A stretch of 64,000 nt of DNA, from the NCBI RefSeq assembly GCF_010993705.1, contig NZ_WOFO01000011.1, positions 1-64,000 of the forward strand, read 5' to 3'. Positions 1 through 7,626 of this stretch are shown here, in pieces. The stretch is from Cyclobacterium sp. SYSU L10401 (GTDB lineage Bacteria > Bacteroidota > Bacteroidia > Cytophagales > Cyclobacteriaceae). Position 1 is the stretch's first letter. The number at the start of each line of letters is the position of its first letter. The notes below the pieces were generated by a model. That model was not told where the DNA came from and searched no databases. It saw only the letters and a program-made list of their open reading frames with translations. The translations under genes were made by a program, and so were the position numbers.

Positions 1-1
1 T

Positions 2-118
2 CTCTTCGGTGGAGAAGGGACGCTGGCCGATGCCTTCCTTGACAGATTGGTAAATTCCTCCCATCGAATCAACCTAAAAGGGGAGTCTATGAGAAAGGGG
101 ATCTTAAAAGAAGAATAA
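2..118 (+). CDS. IstB-like ATPase, C-terminal fragment (5' end outside window)
   Basis: An open frame enters from the left edge and ends at TAA 116-118, encoding 38 residues. The segment TLADAFLDRLVNSSHRI followed by LKGESMRK closely matches the C-terminus of the complete IstB-like ORF just downstream (TVADAILDRLVHNAHRLELKGDS). IstB is the AAA-type helper ATPase of IS21-family transposition. The upstream part is cut by the window edge, so intactness cannot be judged. Two istB 3' ends in a row indicate tandem or nested IS21-family insertions. Confidence 0.75.
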   Translation, partial: LFGGEGTLADAFLDRLVNSSHRINLKGESMRKGILKEE

Positions 119-150
119 AAAATTTTCACTACTTTGCAGCATCTTTTAGA

Positions 151-195
151 GTGGCACCATTTGACCGAAAACGCTGGCATGGTCCGACCGGAATA
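151..195. repeat. IS21-type terminal direct repeats after first istB
   Basis: Two related 22-nt units lie side by side at 151-172 and 174-195. Both read nTGGCAnnnTnnGACCGnAAn. IS21-family ends typically carry such multiple short repeats. A comparable pair follows the second istB at 933-974, which supports reading both as element ends. Confidence 0.5.
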
Positions 196-212
196 TCCAG
201 AGGTTTCTCGGG

Positions 213-887
213 ATGCTGGAAGCCTACAGGGTAATCCTGGAAAGCAGCTCCCACCATGACCTTCTGCCAGACGAACTTATCAACCTGCTGCTGCAGGCAG
301 AATGGGAGGAGAGGGAAAACAGAAAAACGGAAAGGCTCCTCAGGACCGCAAAATTCCGTTACCGGGCGTCAGTGGAAGAAGTGGATTACTCCGCACAGAG
401 GGGCCTGGACAAAACACAGTTCATGAGACTGGCCGATATGTCCTTCCTCAAAAGAAAGGAAAGCATACTTGTTACAGGGGCCACAGGATCGGGTAAAAGT
501 TTCCTGGCCTCCGCCCAGGGAAACCAAGCATGCATGTACGGACATAAAACCCTGTACTTCAACACCGGAAAACTCTTCCCAAGGCTCAAAATGCTCAAAG
601 CGGATGGATCCTATATCAGGGAAATATCAAAGATTGAAAAACAGGACCTGCTTATCCTTGACGACTTCGGTATCCATCCGTTTGATGCCCAATCACGGAT
701 GGCACTTCTTGAAATAATAGAAGACCGACATGGAAGGGCATCAACAATAGTCGTATCCCAGTTGCCGGTTGCAAAATGGTTTGAGGTAATAGGAGACAGT
801 ACGGTGGCCGATGCAATCCTGGACAGACTTGTCCATAACGCACACAGATTGGAGCTGAAAGGTGATTCATTAAGAAAAAAGAAATAG
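213..887 (+). CDS. IstB-like IS21 transposition helper ATPase, N-terminally shortened
   Basis: The 224-aa product has the IstB_IS21 ATPase fold: Walker A GATGSGKS near residues 89-96, Walker B LLILDDFG near 145-152, and the family C-terminus AILDRLVHNAHRLELKGDS. IstB assists the IstA transposase in IS21 elements. The first Met corresponds to the Met of the family's usual internal ...LLGM... segment. In-frame codons upstream (NIQRFLG) still resemble the family, but no start codon precedes a stop at 162-164. About 15 N-terminal residues therefore appear to have been replaced by the terminal repeat at 151-195. No istA is present in the window, so this is probably a non-autonomous remnant. Base composition is richer in GC than the island genes that follow. 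Confidence 0.85.
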   Translation: MLEAYRVILESSSHHDLLPDELINLLLQAEWEERENRKTERLLRTAKFRYRASVEEVDYSAQRGLDKTQFMRLADMSFLKRKESILVTGATGSGKSFLASAQGNQACMYGHKTLYFNTGKLFPRLKMLKADGSYIREISKIEKQDLLILDDFGIHPFDAQSRMALLEIIEDRHGRASTIVVSQLPVAKWFEVIGDSTVADAILDRLVHNAHRLELKGDSLRKKK

Positions 888-1262
888 ATTTACAGTGGCT
901 GAAAAAAGATAACTGAAGGGCTCCTGCGGAGAGTGGTCAGGATAGCCGGATCGGTGGTCAACATCATCGGAATCTACAACAGGCTATCCGTTTTTCCATC
1001 TGATCGATTATCCATTGATAGGCTACATGAAATTCTTTATATGCCCAAGCTGCATTTCCGGCTTATACCCCTTTCTTTTGGGCCTGCTCCCAGGCGTCAA
1101 TATGCTGGATTGTCCAATACGTATTCATTACTTTAATTTGCCATATATCCAATAACAAATTCATGAAACCTGGTAATAATCGCTAAATAAACTTTCCATT
1201 AAACATTAAGAATAATGGATCTTTCCAGATTATTGGCGAAACAATTTTACTTGAAAGCCCCT
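888..1262. other. Intergenic region, no gene seen
   Basis: Apart from the repeat pair at 933-974 I see no coding or RNA feature. The stretch from about 975 leads into the 3' end of the minus-strand LuxR gene. AT content rises sharply after about 1140, which fits a junction between IS remnant and island DNA. Confidence 0.4.
933..974. repeat. IS21-type terminal direct repeats after second istB
   Basis: Two units, 933-952 and 954-974, share GTGGTCAnnATnnnCGGAtC. They start about 45 nt after the istB stop codon, the same layout as the pair at 151-195. They probably mark the right end of the second IS21-family remnant. Confidence 0.45.
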
Positions 1263-2021
1263 TTAATTGTTTAGAAGATCCTTGTTTTTCGCAAATTTAA
1301 CCAATAAGATGGTGCTAGTTATGCCGGTTTTTCGAAGCATATTGCGACGATGGGTATTCACGGTGTGTATGGATATATTAAGTTGGTTGGCCACTTGAAG
1401 GCTATTTTTCCCATTTGAAAGTAGTCTTAGGATACGAATTTCAGAAGGTGTGAAGATTGAACTATTTTTCCCATTTAACCGGCTGGTGTGATTGGAAATC
1501 AAAATTTTATTTGCATTTGGTCCGCATACACAAAGCACCAAATCTTTGGTTTTTTCCCAGTGAGAGATAAGGGTGCACTTTTCCAGGCTGTACAAAAGAT
1601 TTCCTTCTGAATCATGTTCTATGAAAATCAATTGTTGAAGCATGCGTTGGTACTGCCCATTTTTTTTTCTAAATCTGAAGTCAAAACTGGTGGAGTAATA
1701 ATTTCGTTCGGAAATCGGTATTCTGAAAAAGAATTTCTGCCATTCCTTCATTGCCTGCTGATGTTGATGCAGGTCATCGGGATGCATTCTAGAGAGGAAG
1801 AAATTCTTTTGGCTGCTCATCATTTCTCCTGGGGTGAATTGCAGAATTAGCTCTATTCGACTTTCAACATAAACATATTTTGATCTACTGAAATGGTAAA
1901 TAAAATAGAAGGAAGGTCCAAAGTCAAGTCTTTTTAATAGATAGGGTTCCACCATGTGAGCATATTCTAATGGAACCTCGGTTGTTGCAATTTCGGTTGA
2001 TTTGTCGGTAATGTGCCCCAT
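1263..2021 (-). CDS. PAS-like / LuxR-type HTH transcriptional regulator (first of tandem pair)
   Basis: The 252-aa product has a PAS-like N-terminal half, with the sensor-fold signature FLSRMHPDDL near residues 76-85 and a later FRKKNGQYQRMLQQ strand pair. A C-terminal LuxR/GerE helix-turn-helix follows (FTPSEIRILRLLSNGK, then ISIHTVNTHRRNML). It lacks a receiver domain or a clear membrane segment, so it is probably a cytoplasmic ligand- or redox-sensing DNA-binding protein. It is a diverged paralogue of the gene at 2219-2998, on the same strand about 200 nt away, with the same domain order and matching signature residues. The target is unknown. Confidence 0.85.
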   Translation of the reverse strand: MGHITDKSTEIATTEVPLEYAHMVEPYLLKRLDFGPSFYFIYHFSRSKYVYVESRIELILQFTPGEMMSSQKNFFLSRMHPDDLHQHQQAMKEWQKFFFRIPISERNYYSTSFDFRFRKKNGQYQRMLQQLIFIEHDSEGNLLYSLEKCTLISHWEKTKDLVLCVCGPNANKILISNHTSRLNGKNSSIFTPSEIRILRLLSNGKNSLQVANQLNISIHTVNTHRRNMLRKTGITSTILLVKFAKNKDLLNN

Positions 2022-2218
2022 AGCTAAAAACTAAATAAGATGGATAGTACTAAAATAGCCATAATTTATATTTTAAACAAAATGAGATGTTTAGACCCGT
2101 TTCATAGGTGTATTTTTTCTTTTGAGTATTATATTCATTACTACTAGAAGGTTTTCCGAAATTTAGGTCAATTAAGGATAGCACCAGCCAAACAATAAAG
2201 AAGAAACCCTTTCACTTT

Positions 2219-2998
2219 TTATAGATTTCCGCTCAGATAAGCGAACCGAATAAGTTCAGAGGTGTTTTTGCTATGCGTTTTGTGTAACATATTCCGGCGA
2301 TGCGTATCAACGGTGTGGGAAGACAGCTTTAGTTTTTTAGCAATTTCTTTGCTTCTATCCCCCATAGCCATTAATTCGAGGATCCGCAATTCTGATTTTG
2401 AAAATACCAGTCCTTTAATTTGTATATCCTCGGTGGGGAAACATATTAGGGTATCCTTTGGGTCAGGAGTAATAATGATGCCACACATCGGAGATTGTTT
2501 TTGCCAGTGAGTGATATCGGTTATTTTGACTAGTTCATATTGTAGGCGGCCTTCAGAGGATGTTTTAAGTATGACAGTCTGTTGCAGCATATGTAGGTAG
2601 TTGCCATTTTTGTGCTTGAAATGAAAATCAACTAAAAAAAAACACTTTCTTACCACTGGATTAGGCAAATTTTTAAGGTAATCGGTAATTACATCCCACA
2701 AATTAATTGTTGGCTGAATTTCATCCGGACCTATGACACTATTAAAAAATGGAAATCCACCATTCAATAAAGTTTGAGTATCATAGCCGAGAATTTCGGT
2801 AAAACTTTTAGATACAAATCTATAACTAAAGTCATTATAGTCTATTATTACATAAAATGCAGGACCCAGGTCAAGTGAATGGCTACGGTTTTGATGAAAT
2901 TTCTTCAATTCCTCGACGGCTTCGGGTAAATGTCCGGTACTGGAAACTTTCCGAAAATATTTAACTGCGGAATTAAGTAAAGTTCCTTCTTGAGGCAT
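2219..2998 (-). CDS. PAS-like / LuxR-type HTH transcriptional regulator (second of tandem pair)
   Basis: The 259-aa product has the same layout as its neighbour. A PAS-like domain is marked by FVSKSFTEILGYDTQTLLNG (about residues 60-79) and FKHKNGNYLHMLQQT. A GerE-type HTH follows (FSKSELRILELMAMGD, then LSSHTVDTHRRNMLHKT). This copy keeps the classic PAS signature EILGYD better than the other. The two genes probably arose by duplication and may bind overlapping sites. The gap between them (2022-2218) could hold a promoter for the downstream copy, though I see no clear -7/-33 pair. Confidence 0.85.
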   Translation of the reverse strand: MPQEGTLLNSAVKYFRKVSSTGHLPEAVEELKKFHQNRSHSLDLGPAFYVIIDYNDFSYRFVSKSFTEILGYDTQTLLNGGFPFFNSVIGPDEIQPTINLWDVITDYLKNLPNPVVRKCFFLVDFHFKHKNGNYLHMLQQTVILKTSSEGRLQYELVKITDITHWQKQSPMCGIIITPDPKDTLICFPTEDIQIKGLVFSKSELRILELMAMGDRSKEIAKKLKLSSHTVDTHRRNMLHKTHSKNTSELIRFAYLSGNL

Positions 2999-3362
2999 CT
3001 TAGTGAGGGAATAGTGTAACTTAATTTGCTCTGACTTTTAAGATACCTAATTTTGAATATTTTTCCTAACCAAAAATGGTTTTAAACAAAGAAAATATCG
3101 GGCTTCCTATGATTTGTTTTAATTTAAATTTATTCACATAATATACTGCTTTTTGAGTATTGCGCTACTAACCTTTTCCATATACATTTATTACTCCTTA
3201 GAATAACCGAATTGTTGGGGGTGAATCTTAATTTATTCTAAAATAGAATTAACTATTGCCCCATTTAAACAAAATATTTTATATGTAGAATAGATAGTGC
3301 CTTGAAGGTAAAATTCAAACGTTTTATCTACGGCAAAATGTGTAACTAAAACAATTTTAATT
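2999..3362. other. AT-rich intergenic region between divergent genes
   Basis: This gap separates the minus-strand LuxR gene from the plus-strand Cys-rich ORFs, so it must hold promoters in both directions. It is very AT-rich. I could not single out a convincing TTTG...TAnnTTTG pair, a hairpin or an ORF. Confidence 0.35.
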
Positions 3363-3539
3363 ATGGGATGTATTTACAAGGGTGTCGAATACAGTGAAGG
3401 TTCTTCTATCTGCGTCGGAGGAAATGAAAAAATTTGTACCCATGAGGGAACCTGGGAGTTTAGTGGTAATGCTTGTGAAGATAAGAAAAAGAAAATTTTA
3501 AAGGGTGATAAAGCAAAAAAAAAAAAATGGAAACAATAG
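3363..3539 (+). CDS. Small Cys-rich protein (58 aa), DUF1496-like pattern
   Basis: ATG 3363 to TAG 3537-3539 encodes 58 residues with four cysteines (C3, C17, C25, C38) and a Lys-rich tail. The arrangement CIYKGVEYSEGSS...C...GTWEF resembles the C-Y-G-YS-G...C...W pattern of DUF1496-type small proteins; this is a tentative recognition. It has no signal peptide. Its 3' end runs through a 13-A tract at 3515-3527 and overlaps the GTG start of the next gene by 35 nt in another frame. Slippage on that tract could fuse the two frames. It may instead be a free small ORF whose stop is coupled to the next start. Confidence 0.5.
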   Translation: MGCIYKGVEYSEGSSICVGGNEKICTHEGTWEFSGNACEDKKKKILKGDKAKKKKWKQ

Positions 3540-4278
3540 GTTGAAAAGTCTTTCCTGCTTTCTTATTTTGTTTCAATTACATTTTATTGCTTACTCACAA
3601 GAAAACCAAAATTGTACAAAAGTTTACGTTCAGGAAAACTGGGGTAGTTGTGAAGAGGAAAAAAACTTGCAAACTCAAAATTTCAAAAATACGGCAAATT
3701 CTTTTTGCGGTCCAGTTGGTGGAGTAGACTGGGAAAGAACAACCTATAAACAATCTCAATCAGGAACCGGTAATAAAACCTCATGTAATTTTGAAGCTAT
3801 AATAATTTGTAAATGCAAGGAAAGTATTAAGAAAAAAACAAAGAAAGTGGAAACCACTAAAACGAAGGAAATTGAACCACCACGACGTTCACCACGTTTT
3901 CAAAATTCTTTTGAGGCCTTATCATGGCTCAAGAATACCTCTAATAATGATTTGGTAAAAGGTGTTTGTAACACGATTTTGGTTCATTGGGATTCACAAA
4001 AGATAAAGGACACAGGTGTTGTCGGATTTTGGTGGCATGAGAAGGATCGGATTGTGAGTGAGAAGGGGACAAATATTGTATACTGTCATGCTGGATCAAA
4101 TTCAAACTTAGTGCCAAATGGTCCTTGGCAACTAGAGGTTCAATTTGGCAGGTTTATTCAGTTTAATAAAAATGATATAAGGCGCGAATTTGAAAGGGCA
4201 GGGTATGAATGTGAACAAGATGACGGACCGAACGTGGGTCAAGGAGATAAAGCACTTTCCTTTCATTTTAAAGAATGA
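3505..4278 (+). CDS. Exported Cys-rich protein of unknown function
   Basis: The 257-aa product begins with a basic stretch, then a hydrophobic segment (SLSCFLILFQLHFIAYS) that looks like a signal peptide cleaved near AYSQ, so the protein is probably periplasmic or secreted. The GTG at 3505 gives a Lys-rich n-region partly encoded by the 13-A run. A TTG at 3541 immediately before the hydrophobic core is an alternative start. The mature region has many cysteines (up to about residue 105), a Lys/Thr-rich linker near 107-125 and a Trp-rich C-terminal domain (GVVGFWWHEKDR). I recognise no family. It sits beside the small Cys-rich ORF and may be co-transcribed with it. Confidence 0.6.
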   Translation: MIKQKKKNGNNRLKSLSCFLILFQLHFIAYSQENQNCTKVYVQENWGSCEEEKNLQTQNFKNTANSFCGPVGGVDWERTTYKQSQSGTGNKTSCNFEAIIICKCKESIKKKTKKVETTKTKEIEPPRRSPRFQNSFEALSWLKNTSNNDLVKGVCNTILVHWDSQKIKDTGVVGFWWHEKDRIVSEKGTNIVYCHAGSNSNLVPNGPWQLEVQFGRFIQFNKNDIRREFERAGYECEQDDGPNVGQGDKALSFHFKE

Positions 4279-4929
4279 TAGATTTATAGATCACGTCGGG
4301 GCTATTCAATTATATTTTCTAAAAAATGTAAGCTCCAAGTTTTAGTTTACCTTTCAATTCATATTTATTAAGATTTCTCAGATCATCAAACTTTATTTCT
4401 TTCACTTTCTTTGCATGGGCTTTCCGGAAATGCCAGTTAGGGAGTGTTAGCTGAACTCTGTCCCTTTCCCTCAATGCTATTAAGTTAAGTAAAAAAGGCC
4501 CATAGAAATAAAAATGAGCCGGTCTTCATAAGGACCGGCCTGCTTTAAGTGACTTAAAGTGTCAAATACATATAGCTATGATGGTACAAAACACCAACCA
4601 GAATACGACGGATATATCTTGCAAATGTCCGAAAATACATCTTTTAAAAAATTCAATCGATTGAAGGTCAGTCTCTTTACTGCTCGGATTCCGCCTATTT
4701 ATCCAGAATTTCACCGCTTGATTTTCAGATTTTGGCACTTTCTGTTCTTAAGATATTTAAAAAATCGACGGAAATTGTTTCTTCAAAGGTTCTTTCCACT
4801 GATCAGGTACAATCGGTTAATTACACAAAGCGACAAAAAAGAAATTAAACAGTGGAGTCCAGAATCCACTCTAAAAAACGGGGCGTATTCCGAAAAGTCT
4901 TACGAGTAGGGAAAATTAAATAATTTAGT
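4279..4929. other. Intergenic region with one GC-rich hairpin
   Basis: No convincing gene is present; an open frame from GTG 4559 has no family signal and an atypical Arg/Phe-rich composition. A 7-bp hairpin lies at 4518-4539 (GCCGGTC, 8-nt loop, GACCGGC). On the minus strand it is followed by TCA and a T-rich run, so it could terminate leftward transcription. No minus-strand gene directly feeds it. Confidence 0.4.
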
Positions 4930-5973
4930 ATGAAAAATTTTCATTTTATCAAACTAAAAACCTGCATGATGTTATTTGCGGCTGCGGGTGTTATGTATTC
5001 GTGTAGCTTAGGCCCTGAATCAGATGATTTATCAGAAACAGATTTGCAATTTGCACAATTGCAGATAGCACAGGCTGTGGCCGGATCCTGTGAGGATGAT
5101 TGTATTGAATCTGGAAGTGAAACTTTCTACCCTGTTTCAGACGAGGCTACGCTAAGCATTGGCCCAAACACAAAATCAGTAATTTACGAAGCTTATAACA
5201 CTGAAACAGATTTTGTAGTGGATGTGACGTATTCCATCACTGCCGGATCTTCAAATGCAGAAGCCACCATTACTATTGATATTGATGGCAATGAAGTTGA
5301 ATACACAGGTGTGATCTCAGGCAGCACGGTCAGCCATACGGTGCCGCTTGCTGAAGACTGGGCCGGATGTGATGAGGTTACCTTTAGCATTGTACAAGAA
5401 GGATTAGGCCAGCCAATCACATTTAGCGAAAGGTATTCCTTAATCCCTGTTTGTCCTGAAGAATCATTGGAAATAGGAATGGAATACCAGGGCGGTATCA
5501 TTGCCTATATCTTACAGGACGGTGACCCGGGCTATGTGGCAAATGAAACCCACGGCATAATAGCTGCTCCAAGCGACCAAAGTACAGGTATTCAATGGTG
5601 GAACGGAATTTTCACAACAACAGGGGCAACAGGCACAGCTTTAGGCACAGGGCAGGCAAATACAACAGCCATTGTAAATAATCAGGGAGCTGGAAGCTAT
5701 GCCGCATCTATCTGTAATGATTTAGTTTTAGGTGGTTATGATGATTGGTATTTACCCAGCAAAGATGAGTTGAACTTAATGTACCAAAATATTGGTCAAG
5801 GAAATGCCCTTGAATTTGGAAATGTTGGCGGTTTTGCTTTTAACCCCTATTGGAGTTCTACAGAGCTCGCTTTCAACAATGGGTGGGCGTGGAATCAGAA
5901 CTTCTACAATGGCAGTCAGTACGCCTTCAATAAGTACGGCAATCGCCATGTTCGAGCAGTTAGGGCTTTTTAA
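4930..5973 (+). CDS. Lipoprotein with C-terminal DUF1566 (Lcl-like) domain
   Basis: The 347-aa product has a type II signal peptide (hydrophobic core LFAAAGVMYSC, lipidated Cys near residue 25) followed by acidic residues (PESDDLSE), a context often linked to surface export in Bacteroidota. Residues about 60-175 look like a beta-sandwich repeat region. The C-terminal ~160 residues match DUF1566: a GGIIAYIL opening, GYDDWYLPSKDELNLMYQN, YWSSTE, and a final VRAVRAF. Such domains occur in cell-surface and adhesin-like proteins; the ligand is unknown. A strong hairpin terminator follows directly. It is monocistronic on the plus strand and faces the minus-strand operon. Confidence 0.85.
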   Translation: MKNFHFIKLKTCMMLFAAAGVMYSCSLGPESDDLSETDLQFAQLQIAQAVAGSCEDDCIESGSETFYPVSDEATLSIGPNTKSVIYEAYNTETDFVVDVTYSITAGSSNAEATITIDIDGNEVEYTGVISGSTVSHTVPLAEDWAGCDEVTFSIVQEGLGQPITFSERYSLIPVCPEESLEIGMEYQGGIIAYILQDGDPGYVANETHGIIAAPSDQSTGIQWWNGIFTTTGATGTALGTGQANTTAIVNNQGAGSYAASICNDLVLGGYDDWYLPSKDELNLMYQNIGQGNALEFGNVGGFAFNPYWSSTELAFNNGWAWNQNFYNGSQYAFNKYGNRHVRAVRAF

Positions 5974-5975
5974 CT

Positions 5976-6019
5976 ATTCACCCCGTGAGAAAAAAGCATT
6001 GTTTTCTCACGGGGTGAAT
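5976..6019. terminator. Perfect 18-bp hairpin terminator
   Basis: Arms 5976-5993 and 6002-6019 are exact inverted complements (ATTCACCCCGTGAGAAAA) around an 8-nt loop. The symmetric A/T-rich inner bases and position between convergent genes suggest termination in both directions. Confidence 0.8.
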
Positions 6020-6114
6020 CTATTTATCTAAATCATTCTTCGTCAGTCCGTTTATTCAGCCGGTATTGTCGAGTGAACGAGCGACAGTGCACCTTTGTTT
6101 GGTTCAAGCGTTGG

Positions 6115-7626
6115 CTATTTGAGCTCGATTGCCTTCCATCCCCATTCATTTTTCTTTTTATTGAATGATAAAATTGCTCTTCCTTTAAGCAACTGTCCGT
6201 CAGATAGGTTTCTTTCTTGGGTAAATTTTGGCTCAATAAAAACGTCCTCCACAAATCCAAAATTCTGTGGTGAGACAACTTTAAAGGCTCCTTTAAAATA
6301 TTTAATTGCGTCGGTTTTTTGGTGCATTTCAGCTCTTTGGGCAGTCAATATTTTGAAAAACCCACTTTGACCTTCGCCATTAAACCGAACTTTTAGTAGA
6401 TCCCCAATTTGCGGAGTTTCCATAAGACCAGAATATTTAAAAAAGCCAAATTTTTGTTTGTCCTTCACGAAGTTCAAAATGCTTTTATTTTTATTAACGA
6501 ACTCCACCACTATGACTTCTTCCTTTACATCCTGAAACAATATTTCCTCTGCCTTTCTATAATACTTTAAGTAAAGTTCTCTGTTATTCTTTTTTGCAGT
6601 GGCCAACTTGTACCAATCCTGTTCGGTCCATTGGGTTATTTGATTTGACAACTTCCATTCATGTTTTTCTCTGGTAGATATCACCTTTTGGATTTCGGTT
6701 TTGGCCTCATTGTACATCTGCCTCTCCACAAGCATACCTGCAAATGTCTGCCTGAGCTTGACCAGAAAGTCTTCGGGTGTTTTCAGGCTCAATGCCTTAC
6801 AGTAGCATGCAAACTGAATTTCTTTATCATCAGGAAATATTTCCGCGATCACTTCCCATACCCAAAAGTCATTTCTTTTCTGCTTGGCAAAAGGTAAAAA
6901 AGAAGAGAGGATATTTTCATCATCACCTAATACCAATAGTAACTTTGCCTTGAAGTAAGGCGGATATTGATATTCGGGGCGTTCATCAATTATTTTGTCC
7001 AATTGGGGTAAAAATGTCCTGATCTTTTCTTTATCAACTGCCCTTTTCTGTCCAAAAGGATCAACGGCTTCACCCTCTATTAGCTTTTTCGAATAAGCTA
7101 TAAAGGCCTGTTCGGCAATTGACATTATTTTTTTTTCCTTAAACTCTTCTTTTAAGTAATCTTCTGTACGAAAGTTTTCGAAATTCCACCAGTCGGCAAA
7201 TTCCAGATACTTTGACCAGTTTTGGTATCCTTTGTGGAAAGCCTTGTAAATGAACGAATACGATTCTGACGGTTTGGTGATATGAAATTCCTTGATAATA
7301 TCAAAGAGTTCGTTAATTTTCCCATAATCAACGTTTTCCTGTTTTTGCAAGCCGAACACAATACTTCCTATTTGCCAAGCTGAGTTGTCAAATACCATTT
7401 TTTCATCTTCCGGTAATTGCAAATCTTTAATCTTGATTAGATTTTCCTTGAAGGCATCAAATGAATCGGGCTGAGAAAACTTTTTGAGATAATCATAATA
7501 AACCCATGCAGCAGCCCGCTTATTCCAGATGTTATCCGGTTCTGCTTCCAAAGCCTGATTTGCCATTTGTAAAGCCGCTTCAAGTTTTCCGACTTTTCGA
7601 AGTTCCTTTATTTCTTTAAACGACAT
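6115..7626 (-). CDS. TPR-repeat protein with C-terminal OB/cold-shock-like domain
   Basis: The 503-aa product starts with TPR-like helices (LRKVGKLEAALQMANQALEA then EPDNIWNKRAAAWVYYDYL). Helical repeats continue to about residue 370. The C-terminal ~130 residues contain two beta-rich segments with KFGFFKYSG and NFGFVEDVFIEPKF motifs, which read like OB/cold-shock-type nucleic-acid-binding folds. The start overlaps the end of the upstream helicase gene by 11 nt, so the two are translationally linked. It is the last gene of the retron-associated run and ends about 95 nt before the 5976-6019 terminator. Its role is unknown; a nucleic-acid-binding scaffold for the helicase is an inference. Confidence 0.7.
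   Translation of the reverse strand: MSFKEIKELRKVGKLEAALQMANQALEAEPDNIWNKRAAAWVYYDYLKKFSQPDSFDAFKENLIKIKDLQLPEDEKMVFDNSAWQIGSIVFGLQKQENVDYGKINELFDIIKEFHITKPSESYSFIYKAFHKGYQNWSKYLEFADWWNFENFRTEDYLKEEFKEKKIMSIAEQAFIAYSKKLIEGEAVDPFGQKRAVDKEKIRTFLPQLDKIIDERPEYQYPPYFKAKLLLVLGDDENILSSFLPFAKQKRNDFWVWEVIAEIFPDDKEIQFACYCKALSLKTPEDFLVKLRQTFAGMLVERQMYNEAKTEIQKVISTREKHEWKLSNQITQWTEQDWYKLATAKKNNRELYLKYYRKAEEILFQDVKEEVIVVEFVNKNKSILNFVKDKQKFGFFKYSGLMETPQIGDLLKVRFNGEGQSGFFKILTAQRAEMHQKTDAIKYFKGAFKVVSPQNFGFVEDVFIEPKFTQERNLSDGQLLKGRAILSFNKKKNEWGWKAIELK

Noticed and set aside
4559-4909. 116-aa plus-strand frame from GTG 4559
   Set aside because: No family signal, an odd Arg/Phe-rich composition and a non-ATG start in an AT-rich gap; treated as non-coding.
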